From: Gossypium raimondii
Lineage: Eukaryota; Streptophyta; Magnoliopsida; Malvales; Malvaceae
Length of the DNA stretch: 64,000 bases
NCBI RefSeq assembly: GCF_025698545.1
Contig: NC_068573.1
Span: 2,423,001 to 2,487,000, forward strand
Direction: 5' to 3'
The notes under the pieces are model-generated. The model ran no database searches and was not told the origin of the DNA. It saw nothing but the letters and a program-made list of their open reading frames with translations. This document shows, one piece after another, positions 26,363-37,192 of the stretch (the first letter of the stretch is position 1; each line of letters starts with the position of its first letter). A program made the position numbers and the translations under genes.

Positions 26363-27670
26363 TGTAAGAACAATTATCTAGTTGAAAGATTAACTTAGTT
26401 AATAATATAAAAGTTCAGCCCAATGTAGGAACCAAAGCTCAAGCCCCAAAATACGGATTAACTCATCTATGTAATACATATATTTATTAAAAATGATATA
26501 AAAATAAAATGCATCTTTGGTTGGAATGGTAAAGGTAAAAGTAAAGATTCAAAATTTATTACGTGGGGTTCAAATATTTTTAGATTGAGTTTTTTTTTAT
26601 CGATTTTATATAAAATGTAAAATGATAAAAACATCCTCATTATAATATAATTTACTTTGTATATAAAAGAATATTTTAATAAATTTTCAACTAAATTGGT
26701 GCTTGATTGATTCATGACACCAACTCAATTAGGGGTTTAAAGGGGTGATAGTGGTTCGGTTTGGTCAGACTTTTTAGATTTTTCAAACCTTCCATAATTC
26801 GGTTTGGCTCAATTTGGTTCTCGATTTTTTCATATTAATTTTTTGTTCTGATTTTTTAGACTTATTTTGATAAAATGAGCTTTATTTTATGGCTTTTGAA
26901 TATTATTTGACAAAATTTCAAAAAAAAATCATAAATGTATTTTAAAAAACAATAAATTTTGAAGAACTTTTAAATTATTTAACTATTTTAATATAAAATA
27001 ATTATTTTGTATCATAAAAAATAAAAATAAAAATAAAAGTATATTAAGTAAAAAATAGATTTTAGTTTGGTTTCGAATAACCGTAATTTTTGAAGTTGCA
27101 TTCCATAAACCATCCAAATACCTTAATTCCGGTCGGTTTTCAGCTTGGTAGATTTTTTTTTTCTCAACCCTAACTTAATATAAGTATAAATATAGATAAT
27201 AACTTATAAGTCAAATTGTATAAAAGATCATGTACCATGCGGTTTTGTGGATTTAGACAATTTACTATAATTTGATTATTTCTCTTTTTTGATAATTTGA
27301 TCATTACTTTAGTATAGTTTACCCACTTTTATTTTTTTTATTTTTTGAAATGTATAGTTTTAGTTTTTTAGGTCAATAATTTTTTTTTTGTTAATTTTGT
27401 CAAATTAGAACTTTTCTTTGAAAAAAACATGTGGTGACATGACATACACATAGGGTAATTAGCAAAAAATGTCACTTTTAAAAGTTAATTAGCAAATTAG
27501 GTCATTTTTTCTCAAATTTAGGGAAATAGGTTGATTTTAAATAGAGAAACAGAAAACACCCCTACAGAAGACGTTTTTAGCTGATGTGCACGTCCTATAG
27601 GACATGCTTTCAGCCTCTTGACTGCCACCTCAGCTAAAAATGCTTCCACCAGGATTCGTTTTTGTCCTTT

Positions 27671-28434
27671 CCAAAAAAAATTGTGTTAGGTGTTAGAAAT
27701 TTGGGGAGAAAGATTTATTTGTACTTGTGTTCTAGAAAGAAATTGTGATAGTTTAAATGTATGTTTAAGTTCATGGTGATACGGTAGCACTTGGAGACCC
27801 ACACAATTCAATTCCCGTGTGGGAAGTGCACCATTACCTTAAAAGATATCACATTGCAACTTGAGGTCCCAGTTCACAGTGGTTATACAGTCACCTTTTT
27901 TCAAGTATAACTAGGCCTCCTAGTTTACGGTGGTTATGCATCATGGGTTCAAGTATAACTTGACCCTCCAATTGGCGGTGGTTATCGGTCACAGATTCAA
28001 GTTTCATGCCACCAGAAAAGAATACTTTATAAACCCCATACATAAGTTTTGAGATATAATCATAGGAAAAAAAGGGTTTATAAAGTATCCTCTTCTAGTG
28101 ACATGAAACTTGAACCTATGACCGCATAACCATCGACAATTGGGGACCGGAGTTATACTTGAACCCGTGATGCATAACCACCGCCAACTAGGAGCTCTAG
28201 TTATACTTGAAAAAAAGGTGATTGTATAACCATTGTGAACTGGGACCCCGAGTTGCAATGTGATATCTTCTAAGGTGATGGTGCACTCCTTACACGACAA
28301 ATGAAATGTATGGGTCTCCGAGCATTACTATATCACCATGAAATCAAACATATCTTAAAACTATCACAATTTATCCCTAAAACTCCAACATAAATAAACC
28401 TTCCCTTCCAAATTTCAACACTCAACAAAAAAAT
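27671..28434. repeat. Long inverted repeat whose arms carry a PMD-gene fragment
   Basis: Left arm 27671-28036 and right arm 28074-28434 are reverse complements over their whole length with scattered, mostly transition, differences; the loop is only 37 bp. Each arm contains a stretch of the plant-mobile-domain (PMD) family: CTITLKDITLQLEVPVHSGY reading plus in the left arm, and CTITLEDITLQLGVPVHNGY reading minus in the right arm. Next to this motif each arm has three tandem units of about 48 bp ('caagtataact' to 'ggtggttat'). A minus-strand TATA box lies at 28501-28509. A minus-strand transcript would fold into a hairpin with a stem of about 360 bp. Inference: an inverted duplication of a transposon-borne PMD gene start. 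Confidence 0.85.
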
Positions 28435-28743
28435 GAAAATAAACTTTTTTTTAAGAGACAGTGGGTAAGGGAGTTGATGGAGTAGGGAGAGCAAAACCCC
28501 CTTTATATAGGCAATTGGGGGAAATTTAAAAAAAAAAGTATTTAAGAGCCTGTGACCATCTGGGATTCCAAGGATGGGGTGTTTGAAAATTATCTTGAGA
28601 TTCCTGGATTCTAAAATTTTATCATGGGATTCCCTGATAGGGTTAAGGTTGTGCTGAATGCGTTTTCTTCCCACACATTTTCTTTCTGCTGAACTCTAAC
28701 CCTAAACTCAAAATTCTCAAGCCTGAGAATCTGGCACGACATT
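28435..28743. other. Promoter-side flank between inverted repeat and MULE fragment
   Basis: About 300 bp with a minus-strand TATA box at 28501-28509 and no plausible conserved protein. A minus-strand open frame runs through it from 28674, but its translation has no family motif and I take it as chance. Confidence 0.5.
28501..28509 (-). promoter_or_regulatory. TATA box directed into the inverted repeat
   Basis: Read on the minus strand: CTATATAAAG followed by a pyrimidine-rich stretch ('ctctccctactccatcaact'). A start about 30 bp downstream would lie near 28470, just outside the right arm. This fits a core promoter that transcribes both arms. Confidence 0.5.
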
Positions 28744-29590
28744 TTGTTAATGCTTTTGATTTTAACTACAAAATGCCAATGTTATATACTGGAAACACTT
28801 ATACGAGTATGCCATCAAGCCTACATTAGTGGGCAATTTGCAAGTAATTTTGGTTTTAATGTAGAGTTTACAAGAATGGATGATGTAATCCTTACAACAT
28901 GCACCGACGAAGGGACATCCAACCCTAGACATGTAACTGAGGTTGATAACGAAGAGGGATCTAAAATTGATAACGATCCAATTCAGGAGTTCGAGCCAGA
29001 TGGTTCAGAAATTACATTATTTTCTAAACCAAAGGTCGTTTCTACTGAACCAGAAGAGAGTGGTTCTAAAGGTGAAGGTCTAGATAATGCTGGAAGAACC
29101 CATCCGGGTTCCACGACATATGTACCTCCACCCCACATGCTTAATGTTGATCTTGATGTTGAAGGTGGGTTAGAATTTCCAAAACTTACTCATAGAAGAT
29201 CGAACTATGCAAGTTCTTCGCTAAATGTCGACAATTTACAAGCTGAAAGGAGTTTTCCTCCAAAGATGTTTTTGTTGCTGTAGTGAAGCGGTATAACATA
29301 AAATATGAGGTCAACTTTCAGGTTACAAAATTTCAATCAGAAAAATATGAGGCCTAGTGTGCAAAGCATAACAGTAGATATCCATAAAAAATCATGTCAC
29401 CTGTGAGAAAGAAGACGAGGTTTTGGATAATCAAGAAATATAATGCTCCATATACTTATGTTGTTGTAGGTACATCACAAGATCGTCCAAAATTAGATTC
29501 TGACCTAATCTCTGACATTGTCTTACTTATTTTGAAATACTTGTGTTGTTGTAGGTATGTCACAAGATCATCCAAAAAAATGGGTTAGTG
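28744..29590 (+). pseudogene. MULE (MuDR-like) transposase, N-terminal fragment, decayed
   Basis: An acidic N-terminal stretch is followed by a part resembling the MuDR/FAR1-type DNA-binding region of plant MULE transposases (VKRYNIKYEVNF, SEKYEA, CAKHNS, KKTRFWIIKKYNAPYTYVV, DRPKLDSDLI) at about 29270-29520. It is interrupted by stops at 29281-29283 and in the SEKYEA..CAKHNS segment. A short duplication of 'ttgttgtaggta' plus 'tcacaagatc.tcc' occurs at 29461-29490 and 29546-29576. The catalytic transposase domain is absent, so the fragment cannot be active alone. Confidence 0.6.
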
Positions 29591-29599
29591 AAAGCACCA

Positions 29600-31040
29600 G
29601 AAAAATATGAACCATACTGACCGAAAGGTGATGCACCCATCAGTATAGTATTTGGGATTGAAGCTGATGATCATGAACTCGATGCATGTACTCTCGATCG
29701 TGGCCTTATGTGGGGTCGTCTTAGCCTTCTACGATGACATTGCCTACTCCTTTCCTCCTCCAGCAATAGTTATAGCTTACCATGAATTTTAAACCATGTC
29801 ATGTAATCCGAAGAGGTTGCCAAATCCGGTCGGACAATTGATTTGTGCATAGGTATAAAATTGTACCTATGTTCCCATATGTAGATATATTTGGCATGGA
29901 TTTTAGACCAATCTTCACCGGTTCTCCCTACAAGTTTATCTTATGAAGTTCATCAAGTTCCTGGGGTGATGGCAAAATATTTTGCATAAACTCGAATTGG
30001 CACATCTCCTGGTCAAATTTGTGTATCTCAACTGTTGCAAAAACTATCAATGACACTTTAACGTGCCAGATATTGATATTCGCTAAAAATTTTACCAGAA
30101 TGCATTCTTAAATTCTCAGATCAAAGTATGACATTCATTCAAACTACAGTATGAAATTATAAATTTTGTTACGTACCTGATATTAAATTTCAAATCCTTA
30201 CGTAAATATTATATATTTGAAAATTTCAAAAACTAACATCAGCTTCTTATTGTTGATCTAACAATAAATCAAATATCTTCGAGCTCGTCTGATATATCCA
30301 TATGACTCGCGTCATTGTTCCACCTATTCAAATAATATGTTATTTTAAAATTATAATAATGAAAAAAATATTATGATAACTGTATTATTAAATGAATTTT
30401 ACCTTATTATGAGTGAGAATTCATAAGGGACGTTTACTCGGGGAAGTAAAAATAGTAGGCGGTACAATGCCCATGATTGAAGAAGGAGTATGCAATTACC
30501 AATTTTAATTTTTTGTACTTCCTCTCGGTACAATGTCGCCAACACAACTGATCCCCAATTGAGTCACCTCGCTTCTTTTAAGTCGATTAGTTGTAGGAGT
30601 CACCTTAAATGTACCAGATTTCAAGATTTATCTAGCATTAGAAAACCTTCGATTAACCTTAGTACGGATGCTCAGGCGTATTGTTGTCTTTCAATGGCAC
30701 TAACGGAGTTGTCGGTATATGAGTAATTGTCTTCTAACCATTTCATCTTTATCCGACTACCACTAAACTTGTGTGGAACCTTGCCTAATAGTTGGTCGCA
30801 AGGCTGCCTCATCAATCAGTAAACTGAGTTGTAATGCTACATCCTCGAGTGTAATTGTACACTCACCGCACAAAAAATAGAATGTATGTGTCTCGGGTCT
30901 CCATCTTTCCACCAAAGCACTGATAAGTGGGGGCTCCAATTTAATCCCCCCAACGTATGAGACACATGCAAGAATCCTTTCTCTCGCAAATGTGGTTCAA
31001 TAACACGCAGTGCCCTCACACTTAAATTGTGCATATACGT
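29600..31040 (-). pseudogene. Degenerate plant-mobile-domain gene (PMD / MAIN-LIKE, 'phosphatase 7 long form homolog' type)
   Basis: Minus-strand blocks follow the PMD family order. Near 31034 is a start with LREKGFLHVSHTLGG. Near 30870 is the CTITLEDVALQL-type motif, in a shifted frame. At 30800-30600 come segments like KMKWLEDNYS and a run ending NWGSVVLATLYREE, and at 30510-30400 a segment like LLLQSWALYRLLFLPRVNVP followed by a GT donor. Near 30320 is a WNNDAS..DELEDI block, and near 30060-29930 WHVKVSLIVFATVEIHKFDQ. Several stops and frameshifts break it. PMD genes are often carried by MULE and gypsy transposons, which fits the MULE fragment beside it. Confidence 0.65.
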
Positions 31041-32144
31041 CTTGATAATTCAATCTTCAGTCTGATTATATAAACATAGAAAATTTATAAAATTAATAAT
31101 ATTAACAACTTAATAATTATATCAATTAAAATAAAAATAGTAATAATATTTTCTAACTATTTGTAATTGGATGTTAGAAATGTGTTTGTCATCCAAACGA
31201 ATAAGATGCATTGACATTTTAAAATTATAAAAATCAAATAAAATTAAAGAAATTACGAAATATAAAATTAAGACAAGAAGAATTTGAGAGAAATTGAATG
31301 AAAAATTGAGAATAAAATAGTAGAGAGAATTGAGAGAATAAGATTGAATGAAGAAAAAATAAAATAAGTAGGGTTTATACGAAAAATGAAATAGTCGTTG
31401 GAAGGTAAAAATGTAATTAGCTGTTTAAAATTTTAACAATTGAAAAAAAAATTACCATTGGATAAAATGACTGTTGGACAAAAACGCCTTTTGGAGGAGG
31501 CATTTTATGTTTCTCTCTCCAAAATCGTCCTATTTTCCTATATTTTTTGTCTATGTAAAAATCAAAAGAAAAACAAAAATGTACATGCTATATACGTTTA
31601 AAGAAAAATATTTCAAATTAAATTATTTGATAAAATTAACAAATAGAAACTTGGTCTCATTAGTGAATTAAGAGTAAATTCACCGGATTTTTACTAAATT
31701 ATAGAGGTGTGTAGATCCATTGGATTAAAACAATTATTAACAAAGTTAAGATTTGTAACATATAAAGAGATTTGCTTCGGTCAAAATACATGAGTCTTGA
31801 CATTGTTGGCAAAAGTTGAGACTACATCTTAAAATATTTGAGTTTTCCTATGCGCGCAGTTGCGATTAATATATTAGATTAAAATTCAAATTCTTAATTT
31901 ATACATTACAAAATGTGGTTTATAGGATGCTAAACATTTTCACTTCAATATTTATGTTGAAATTAAAATAGGTTTTTTGCTCTTCAAATTTATGAGTAAT
32001 TTAAAGTTAACAAGCAGCACACTTATCATTTCATTGATCCCATTGTTTTCCACATTTAAGAAGGAAAAAAAGGGCACAAAATTGCAACTAAATTAGTTGC
32101 TCTCATGTACAAAAAAATCAAATCATCCTTCAGAGAGGGAAAAC
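31041..32144. other. AT-rich spacer downstream of the TPX2-like gene
   Basis: It contains the likely promoter side of the PMD pseudogene (31041-31500, with 'cgccttttggaggaggcatt' near 31476-31500) and AT-rich sequence up to the TPX2-like stop codon. No gene recognised. Confidence 0.55.
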
Positions 32145-35100
32145 CTATATATCTCTCACTTCATTGCCTTGGAAAGTGTATGAACTCATGTCACTCCATG
32201 ATATGCAGCATTTTATCTTCTTATGTTGTGAAATGTGGAACTTTGGCTCCTTTGGTATTGTTGGATTCTTTGTTGACCTTAAAAACATAAAAACCGCACA
32301 CATTACCATAAAAAACAAACAAAATGAAGAACTAGAGTGACATAGATCGGTAAGCATTCAAATGATGTTCTGAGAAGTTTGAAGCTAAAAACCAAAGGCA
32401 AAAATTGGTGAATGTATCTGAGAGGTCTCTCTATTATAGCAGCCTCAACAATTTAACTAGAACAGAGTTAACATTATTGTTGAAAGGACATCATTTACTG
32501 TTAATACTTTTAAAGTTTATACTTCTATAAATAAAATCTTTTGAAAAAGATAAGTTTCAAGACATTTTTTATATGGTAAATGTTACTTCTGTTACGATTT
32601 AGATTTATTTGACTCTTTTTAATAGTATAGGGACTAAATTGATCGATTTAATAATTGAGGGACTAATTTGATCTGTCTGTATAATATAGGGACCTCCTAG
32701 GTACTTTAACCGCAAAAAATCTTTACCTTTTGGGAACAAAAGGCCTGTCAAAGTAGGGCATAGGCTGTGCTTTTGGAATGAGCTCTTTTCTCAGCTTCTT
32801 TATCTCTTCTTCTTCTTCCATCTACAAAGGGCAAAACACTAATTTAGATAGAGCCTGAAACAAGCAAACAACTTTATATCATATGCATTTTTCTCATCCT
32901 TTTACCTTTTGCTGTCTCATCCTTTCCATTTTATATTGCTCTATTAAACTCATCTTCTCAGCTACCTGTGACACACACGTACAAACTATTTTAAAATTTT
33001 TAATGTATTTGAAGAGTCTTTGGAGCGTCACATCCAATACCGATACTCTTATCTAAATATGCATCAAACATAATGATTTAAGAAAGATGAAAAGTTGGAG
33101 CAACATAGCGCAAAAAACATGATTAAGGTTCCACATTTTAATGCCTTGAACCTCAACCTATATGTACTACCAATCAAATACATATGAAAGCACTTCAAAA
33201 TATCAACACTAATATATATAAATAAAAATATGAACATAAGTACTTCAAAAAATATATACGAAATTTGAGCAGTCTAGCACAAAAACATGAGCAAGGTTCC
33301 TTTAATGCCTCAAACCTCAATCTATATGTATTACCAGTCTATATGTTGGATACACAATAAAGCACTTCAAGAGTACCAATGAACATCAACGTATGTATGC
33401 ATATACATATGAAGGGTCTTTTTGGTGGGTCACATCTCAAATAGAATACCTCTATTTGATTATGTGTCGGACATAAGCACTTCCAAGGGAAGAAAAATTG
33501 GGACAACATAGCACAAAAACATGAATTAGGTTCTACATTTTAGTGCCTCAAAGCTAAATCTATATGTACTACCAACCAAATACACATTAAAGTACTTCAA
33601 AATACGAAACGCCAACGTATTAAAATGAACCTGATGATCAAACTCAGCACGCTCCACTGCTCGCACATCACTGTGTAGTCTCAGGTCTACTGGTATTGTG
33701 TTCTCTTTAACAGGAGGTTTGATGGGGACCTGCATTAACAAGACACAGTTAAATAGATGATAAAGTATACTTTTGAATTCATTTAAATGATTAAGTGTCT
33801 CTTTGTGGCTTACTACCTCTGGTTCATCAGTTGTCCATGGGAGGCCTTGAGCAATGGGGATCCGTTGCTTCTCTTCTTCCACCATCATTTCTTGGATCTT
33901 TTTCATGAATTCTTCTTCCTTCATTTTTCCTCTTTGCTGTAATAAATAATAACCAGTAATTGAAAAGCTTATAAAATAAGAATACATCAAAACAAATAAC
34001 ATACGTGGTCCAAGTCCAACTAGGTAGGTTCGTCTAATTCAGTCATGATATTACGTTGGTCGTCTGATACCAATCGTCTTTTTTCAATTATTTTTAATCG
34101 AACCAACCGATTGCACACTCACAGAGTCTGCGCCAAGGCGGCAGGCAGGGGGCTTGGCCCCCCAAAAACGGCATTTAAGTCTTTAAAATTATAAGTTAGT
34201 TTAATGGTAAAAATACACTTTGGGCCCCAAAATGAAAACTTTTCAGTTTAATCCCTTTAAAATTCTAAAATAACAAGCATATACAAAGATAGTTTGTACT
34301 TTGGCCTCATCAAAATTTTATAATTTATTCCCTCTCCCCCCAAATATAAACTTCTGGCTTCTTCCATACACACTCAGATAACTGAGACTTTAAGTCAAAA
34401 GATGTACCTCAGTTCTTAGCTTGAATGGTTTCTGAGAAGTAGGTTTGAGCTGCTTTTTCCATCTCCTCCCACCAATTCTCCCAGTAGATTCAGAGCTCTA
34501 AAATCCACATATAAATTAAAAGAAAAGACATAATATCTATAGGAGAAATATGAAAATAGCTAGCCTGAGAGATTACTTAAATAAAACAAGTAGCTATAAG
34601 ATATTAGACCAAAGCTTAACAATGGAAAAAGCCTCATTTAACATTCAATAAATTAGCAGAAAGTGATTGGTTACTTACATTTCTTCGGTTTCTTCGACCC
34701 CCATTAGAATCCCTGCTTGAAACACTGCAGATAAACACAGGAACATTAGTACAAAAAGCAAATATATATGTACTGTAGTGGGGTAACTAATCAAACAGTT
34801 GGTGTGCCTAACCTTCTTTGGCTATCCCACGAAGAAGAAACCGAGAAACGCCGATCCAAACCAAGATTCTCAGCAGTCAAAACAAACTCCGATGGAAGGA
34901 ACGAATCCCTAGTCTCAGTAGTCACCGTTGGTGGCTCTAATCCAGGTAATCCCCACTTCATTGGCTTCTTCTTTTGATCTTCTTTTGGCTCCTCTTCCTC
35001 ATCTTCTTTCTTCTCTGGTTCTTCTTTTTTAGGTATTGAAAGAAGCTTTTCAAAGGCCTTAACCAAATGCATAACTTTCCCAGAATAAGGTACACTATTC

Positions 35101-35648
35101 CTTGCTTCTTCCATCAACTTATCCCTCCTTCTCTTGATTGTAGAACTACCTGTTTGGCTTGAGTTCTCGATTTCATCATCAATCTCTTGATTATCATCTG
35201 ATCCATACCCTTCTCTAAGATTCTCAATCAGATCAACCTCTTCTTGTGTCTCTGCTTCAGTTTCAGTTTTTTTCTTAATGAACTCTTCTTGGGATGCTCT
35301 TAGATTCTCATAAGCAACACACAAACACTTCTTTGAATTCCCACCAAAGTTGTTGTCTTTACATTTGCAATCTATCACAGCCGTTGGATTCGAATCGAAT
35401 CTTTCTTTCTTCTTCTTGGCTACCACGAACTTTCTTTCCCGGAGCTTGTTTCTTGGTGAATATAATACAACTGGGTTCTTAGAAGAACATTTCTGGGATT
35501 TTGAAGATTTCGTTAATGGAGAACTTGAATTAGAGATGTTGGGATCTGAATTCTCGGAAAGTTTAGAAACCTTTTGGGTTTTTGATCGAGAACTACTTTC
35601 TGGGTCTTTCACAGGAGTCCTCTGTTTTGAAATCTTAGCAACCTCCAT
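32145..35648 (-). CDS. TPX2-family microtubule-associated protein
   Basis: TPX2-family proteins bind microtubules and act in spindle or cortical array organisation. Exons in gene order: 35648-34813, 34724-34679, 34497-34408, 33936-33817, 33729-33631, 32965-32906, 32821-32727, 32277-32145; 1,479 nt, 492 aa, all GT..AG. The N-terminal 280 residues are Ser/Lys-rich with a Glu/Lys coiled-coil-like block near 230-250. The TPX2 C-terminal domain starts with PFKLRTEQRG at about 318 (exons 3/4) and continues with KEEEFMKKIQEMM, LRLHSDVRAVERAEFD and FDRPFVPKRS. The start chosen is MEVAK; an in-frame ATG nine codons upstream would add MKDFFFFFS from a purine-rich leader and is unlikely. Retention of intron 7 gives a TAA right after FVPKR. 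I recall Arabidopsis At5g15510 as the closest counterpart. Confidence 0.9.
32990..33610. repeat. Three diverged tandem units in TPX2-like intron 5
   Basis: Three units of about 170-240 bp share 'agcacaaaaacatga..aagg', 'ttttaatgcctcaaacctca', 'tctatatgtactacca' and 'aagcacttcaaaa', near 33100-33220, 33260-33375 and 33500-33605. A weaker relative ('ttggagcaacatagg') occurs in MPP-beta intron 5 near 20400. Non-coding. Confidence 0.55.
34130..34370. repeat. Degenerate dispersed repeat in TPX2-like intron 3
   Basis: A GC-rich start ('ccaaggcggcaggcaggggg') is followed by 'cttggccccccaaaa' and ends with 'aacttctggcttc'. It is similar in make-up to 1741-1905. Family unknown and ends approximate. 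Confidence 0.35.
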
Positions 35649-36420
35649 TGAAAAGAAAAAAAAGAAATCTTTCAATAAATTGGAAAATAAAATCTGGGTT
35701 TTGGTTTATGAATGATTGGGAAAATGGAGAATTCCGAGAAAGTGAGAGAAAATTTGGAGTCTTTGATGTAAAGAATTGAATGAGAAGGAACCAAGAAATC
35801 AAAGAAAAGAGGAGAAGAAAAAAGGAACGTTAAGAGGGACTTTTGGCCTTTTGGGACGCTCTAACGGCTAGTTTTGTGTTGTCCGTGAGCCGTAGGATTA
35901 CTTGCTTAAAAATGTTGTGTTTTATTTATTGACCGTTGGATTAAGGGCTTTAAAACCGTTATGAATTGAGAAGATCAGATCATGTGGATATTGAAATACC
36001 CTTCGTTAATTAGAAAATTACAATGGAGCCATTTTGGCTTGGGCAATAATGGGATTATAGTTTAGCGTAATCTGGGCCCATTTTGGCTAGTAGGGTTTTT
36101 TTTTTTTTTGAAAGTGCTATAATGAGTTAATTTTGGTAATGTATTTTCAATTTTTTTATATTTTTAATTATATTTTTATTATTGTTTTTGTTAAAATGGT
36201 ACCTAATTTTCCAACTAGTTATTGATATTGTGATGAATGATTTATCTACATTATTGCATCATAAATCAATTAGACATCAATTCGGTTACGAAAGTTACTT
36301 TGATATCCTTTTGCATTTAAAATAAGTTATATTATTCGAGAGTATTTTAGTATTTTTTTAAATAAAAATATGCAAACTTTAATTCCCTATAACCGACCGA
36401 TTGTCGGATCCAAGATACAA
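35649..36420. other. Upstream region of the TPX2-like gene
   Basis: A purine-rich leader (on the plus strand) lies next to the ATG, then AT-rich sequence. No clear TATA box or other gene. Repeat-derived sequence begins at about 36400. Confidence 0.5.
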
Positions 36421-37187
36421 TGTGTCACACTCGTTGCCAAAGCAACTACAATCAAATTATATTCAATTAATATCAATTAACATGAAAATACAAATAATAT
36501 AAGCACATGACATGACATATAATCATTTTTTGGGTCTTACGAAAGCTCTAATGCTAACCCGAGGCCGAATTAGGATTAAATTGTAATGTTGAAAAAACTT
36601 CAGCTTAACGTCGCGACATAGGGAGTTCCTTGTTGCGATATAACATACTACTTTAGCCTCGTTTTGGTGACCAAATTCGACGTCGCACTGTAGCCTGAAG
36701 TCTTGATCTCATCGCAACGATATTCATTTGATGTCGCGGTGTTACATACTGTTTCTGCAAATTCTAAATGAATATCAACCTGCAACTTTTCAAATAAACT
36801 ACCAAACATAAGCAATTCATAGCCAACCAATATATGTCATTTCGTAGCATTAGTTCATGCACTCTAATACCTTATTCAACATTACACTAATGCAATCACC
36901 TATAAGCCAACCATTTAGTGCAATTCATTCAAAACTTATACATTCATACTAAATTCACTAATGTCATTAGCACTTACAGCTTTTCATACCATTTAAATCA
37001 TATATACACAAAATTTATAAATATGTGACAATTATTTAACCAAATTTACTCCTTTAAGCCCTACCTCTAAAGGATATATGAACTTAGAAGCAAATCAAAA
37101 TTGACTCTACTTAGGTACATGCTAAACTTAGGACAAAATTTGGATTTATACAAAATCTGTTGAGTTGAGGATTGATTGCTAGATGCT
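36421..37187 (-). mobile_element. LTR fragment in minus orientation (left part, continues 40119-40293)
   Basis: The block opens with TGTGTCACAC and has CG-rich pieces ('cgtcgcgacatagg', 'gatgtcgcggtgtt'). The right-hand part (40119-40293), read on the minus strand, has 'ctcaacgtacga' and 'cgtgcgcaggta', nearly as in the 3' third of the solo LTR at 37193-40113 ('ctcaacgtacgg', 'atgcgtaggtta'). The two parts flank that solo LTR and a GGATC/AGATC duplication. So this is an older LTR, opposite in orientation, that received an insertion. Confidence 0.5.
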
Positions 37188-37192
37188 GGATC

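Larger units (their letters stand above)
23708..27670. other. Repeat-rich spacer without recognised genes
   Basis: AT-rich DNA with several repeat fragments, listed separately: an LTR-like block near 24230-24760, a three-unit tandem block at 25192-25430 and an inverted repeat at 26098-26362. Positions 26720-27180 are low-complexity sequence rich in 'ggtttggt' and 'aaaaataaa'. From about 27380 sequence typical of PMD/MULE transposon flanks begins. I see no coding exon here. Confidence 0.6.

Noticed and set aside
28333..28674. 113-codon minus-strand frame upstream of the hairpin
   Set aside because: It spans the TATA box and AT-rich flank, has no family motif and ends in the arm. Probably chance.
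35649..35675. Upstream in-frame ATG of the TPX2-like gene (adds MKDFFFFFS)
   Set aside because: The added residues come from a homopurine leader (read as TTT codons on the minus strand), and the next Met (MEVAK) begins the family-like sequence.
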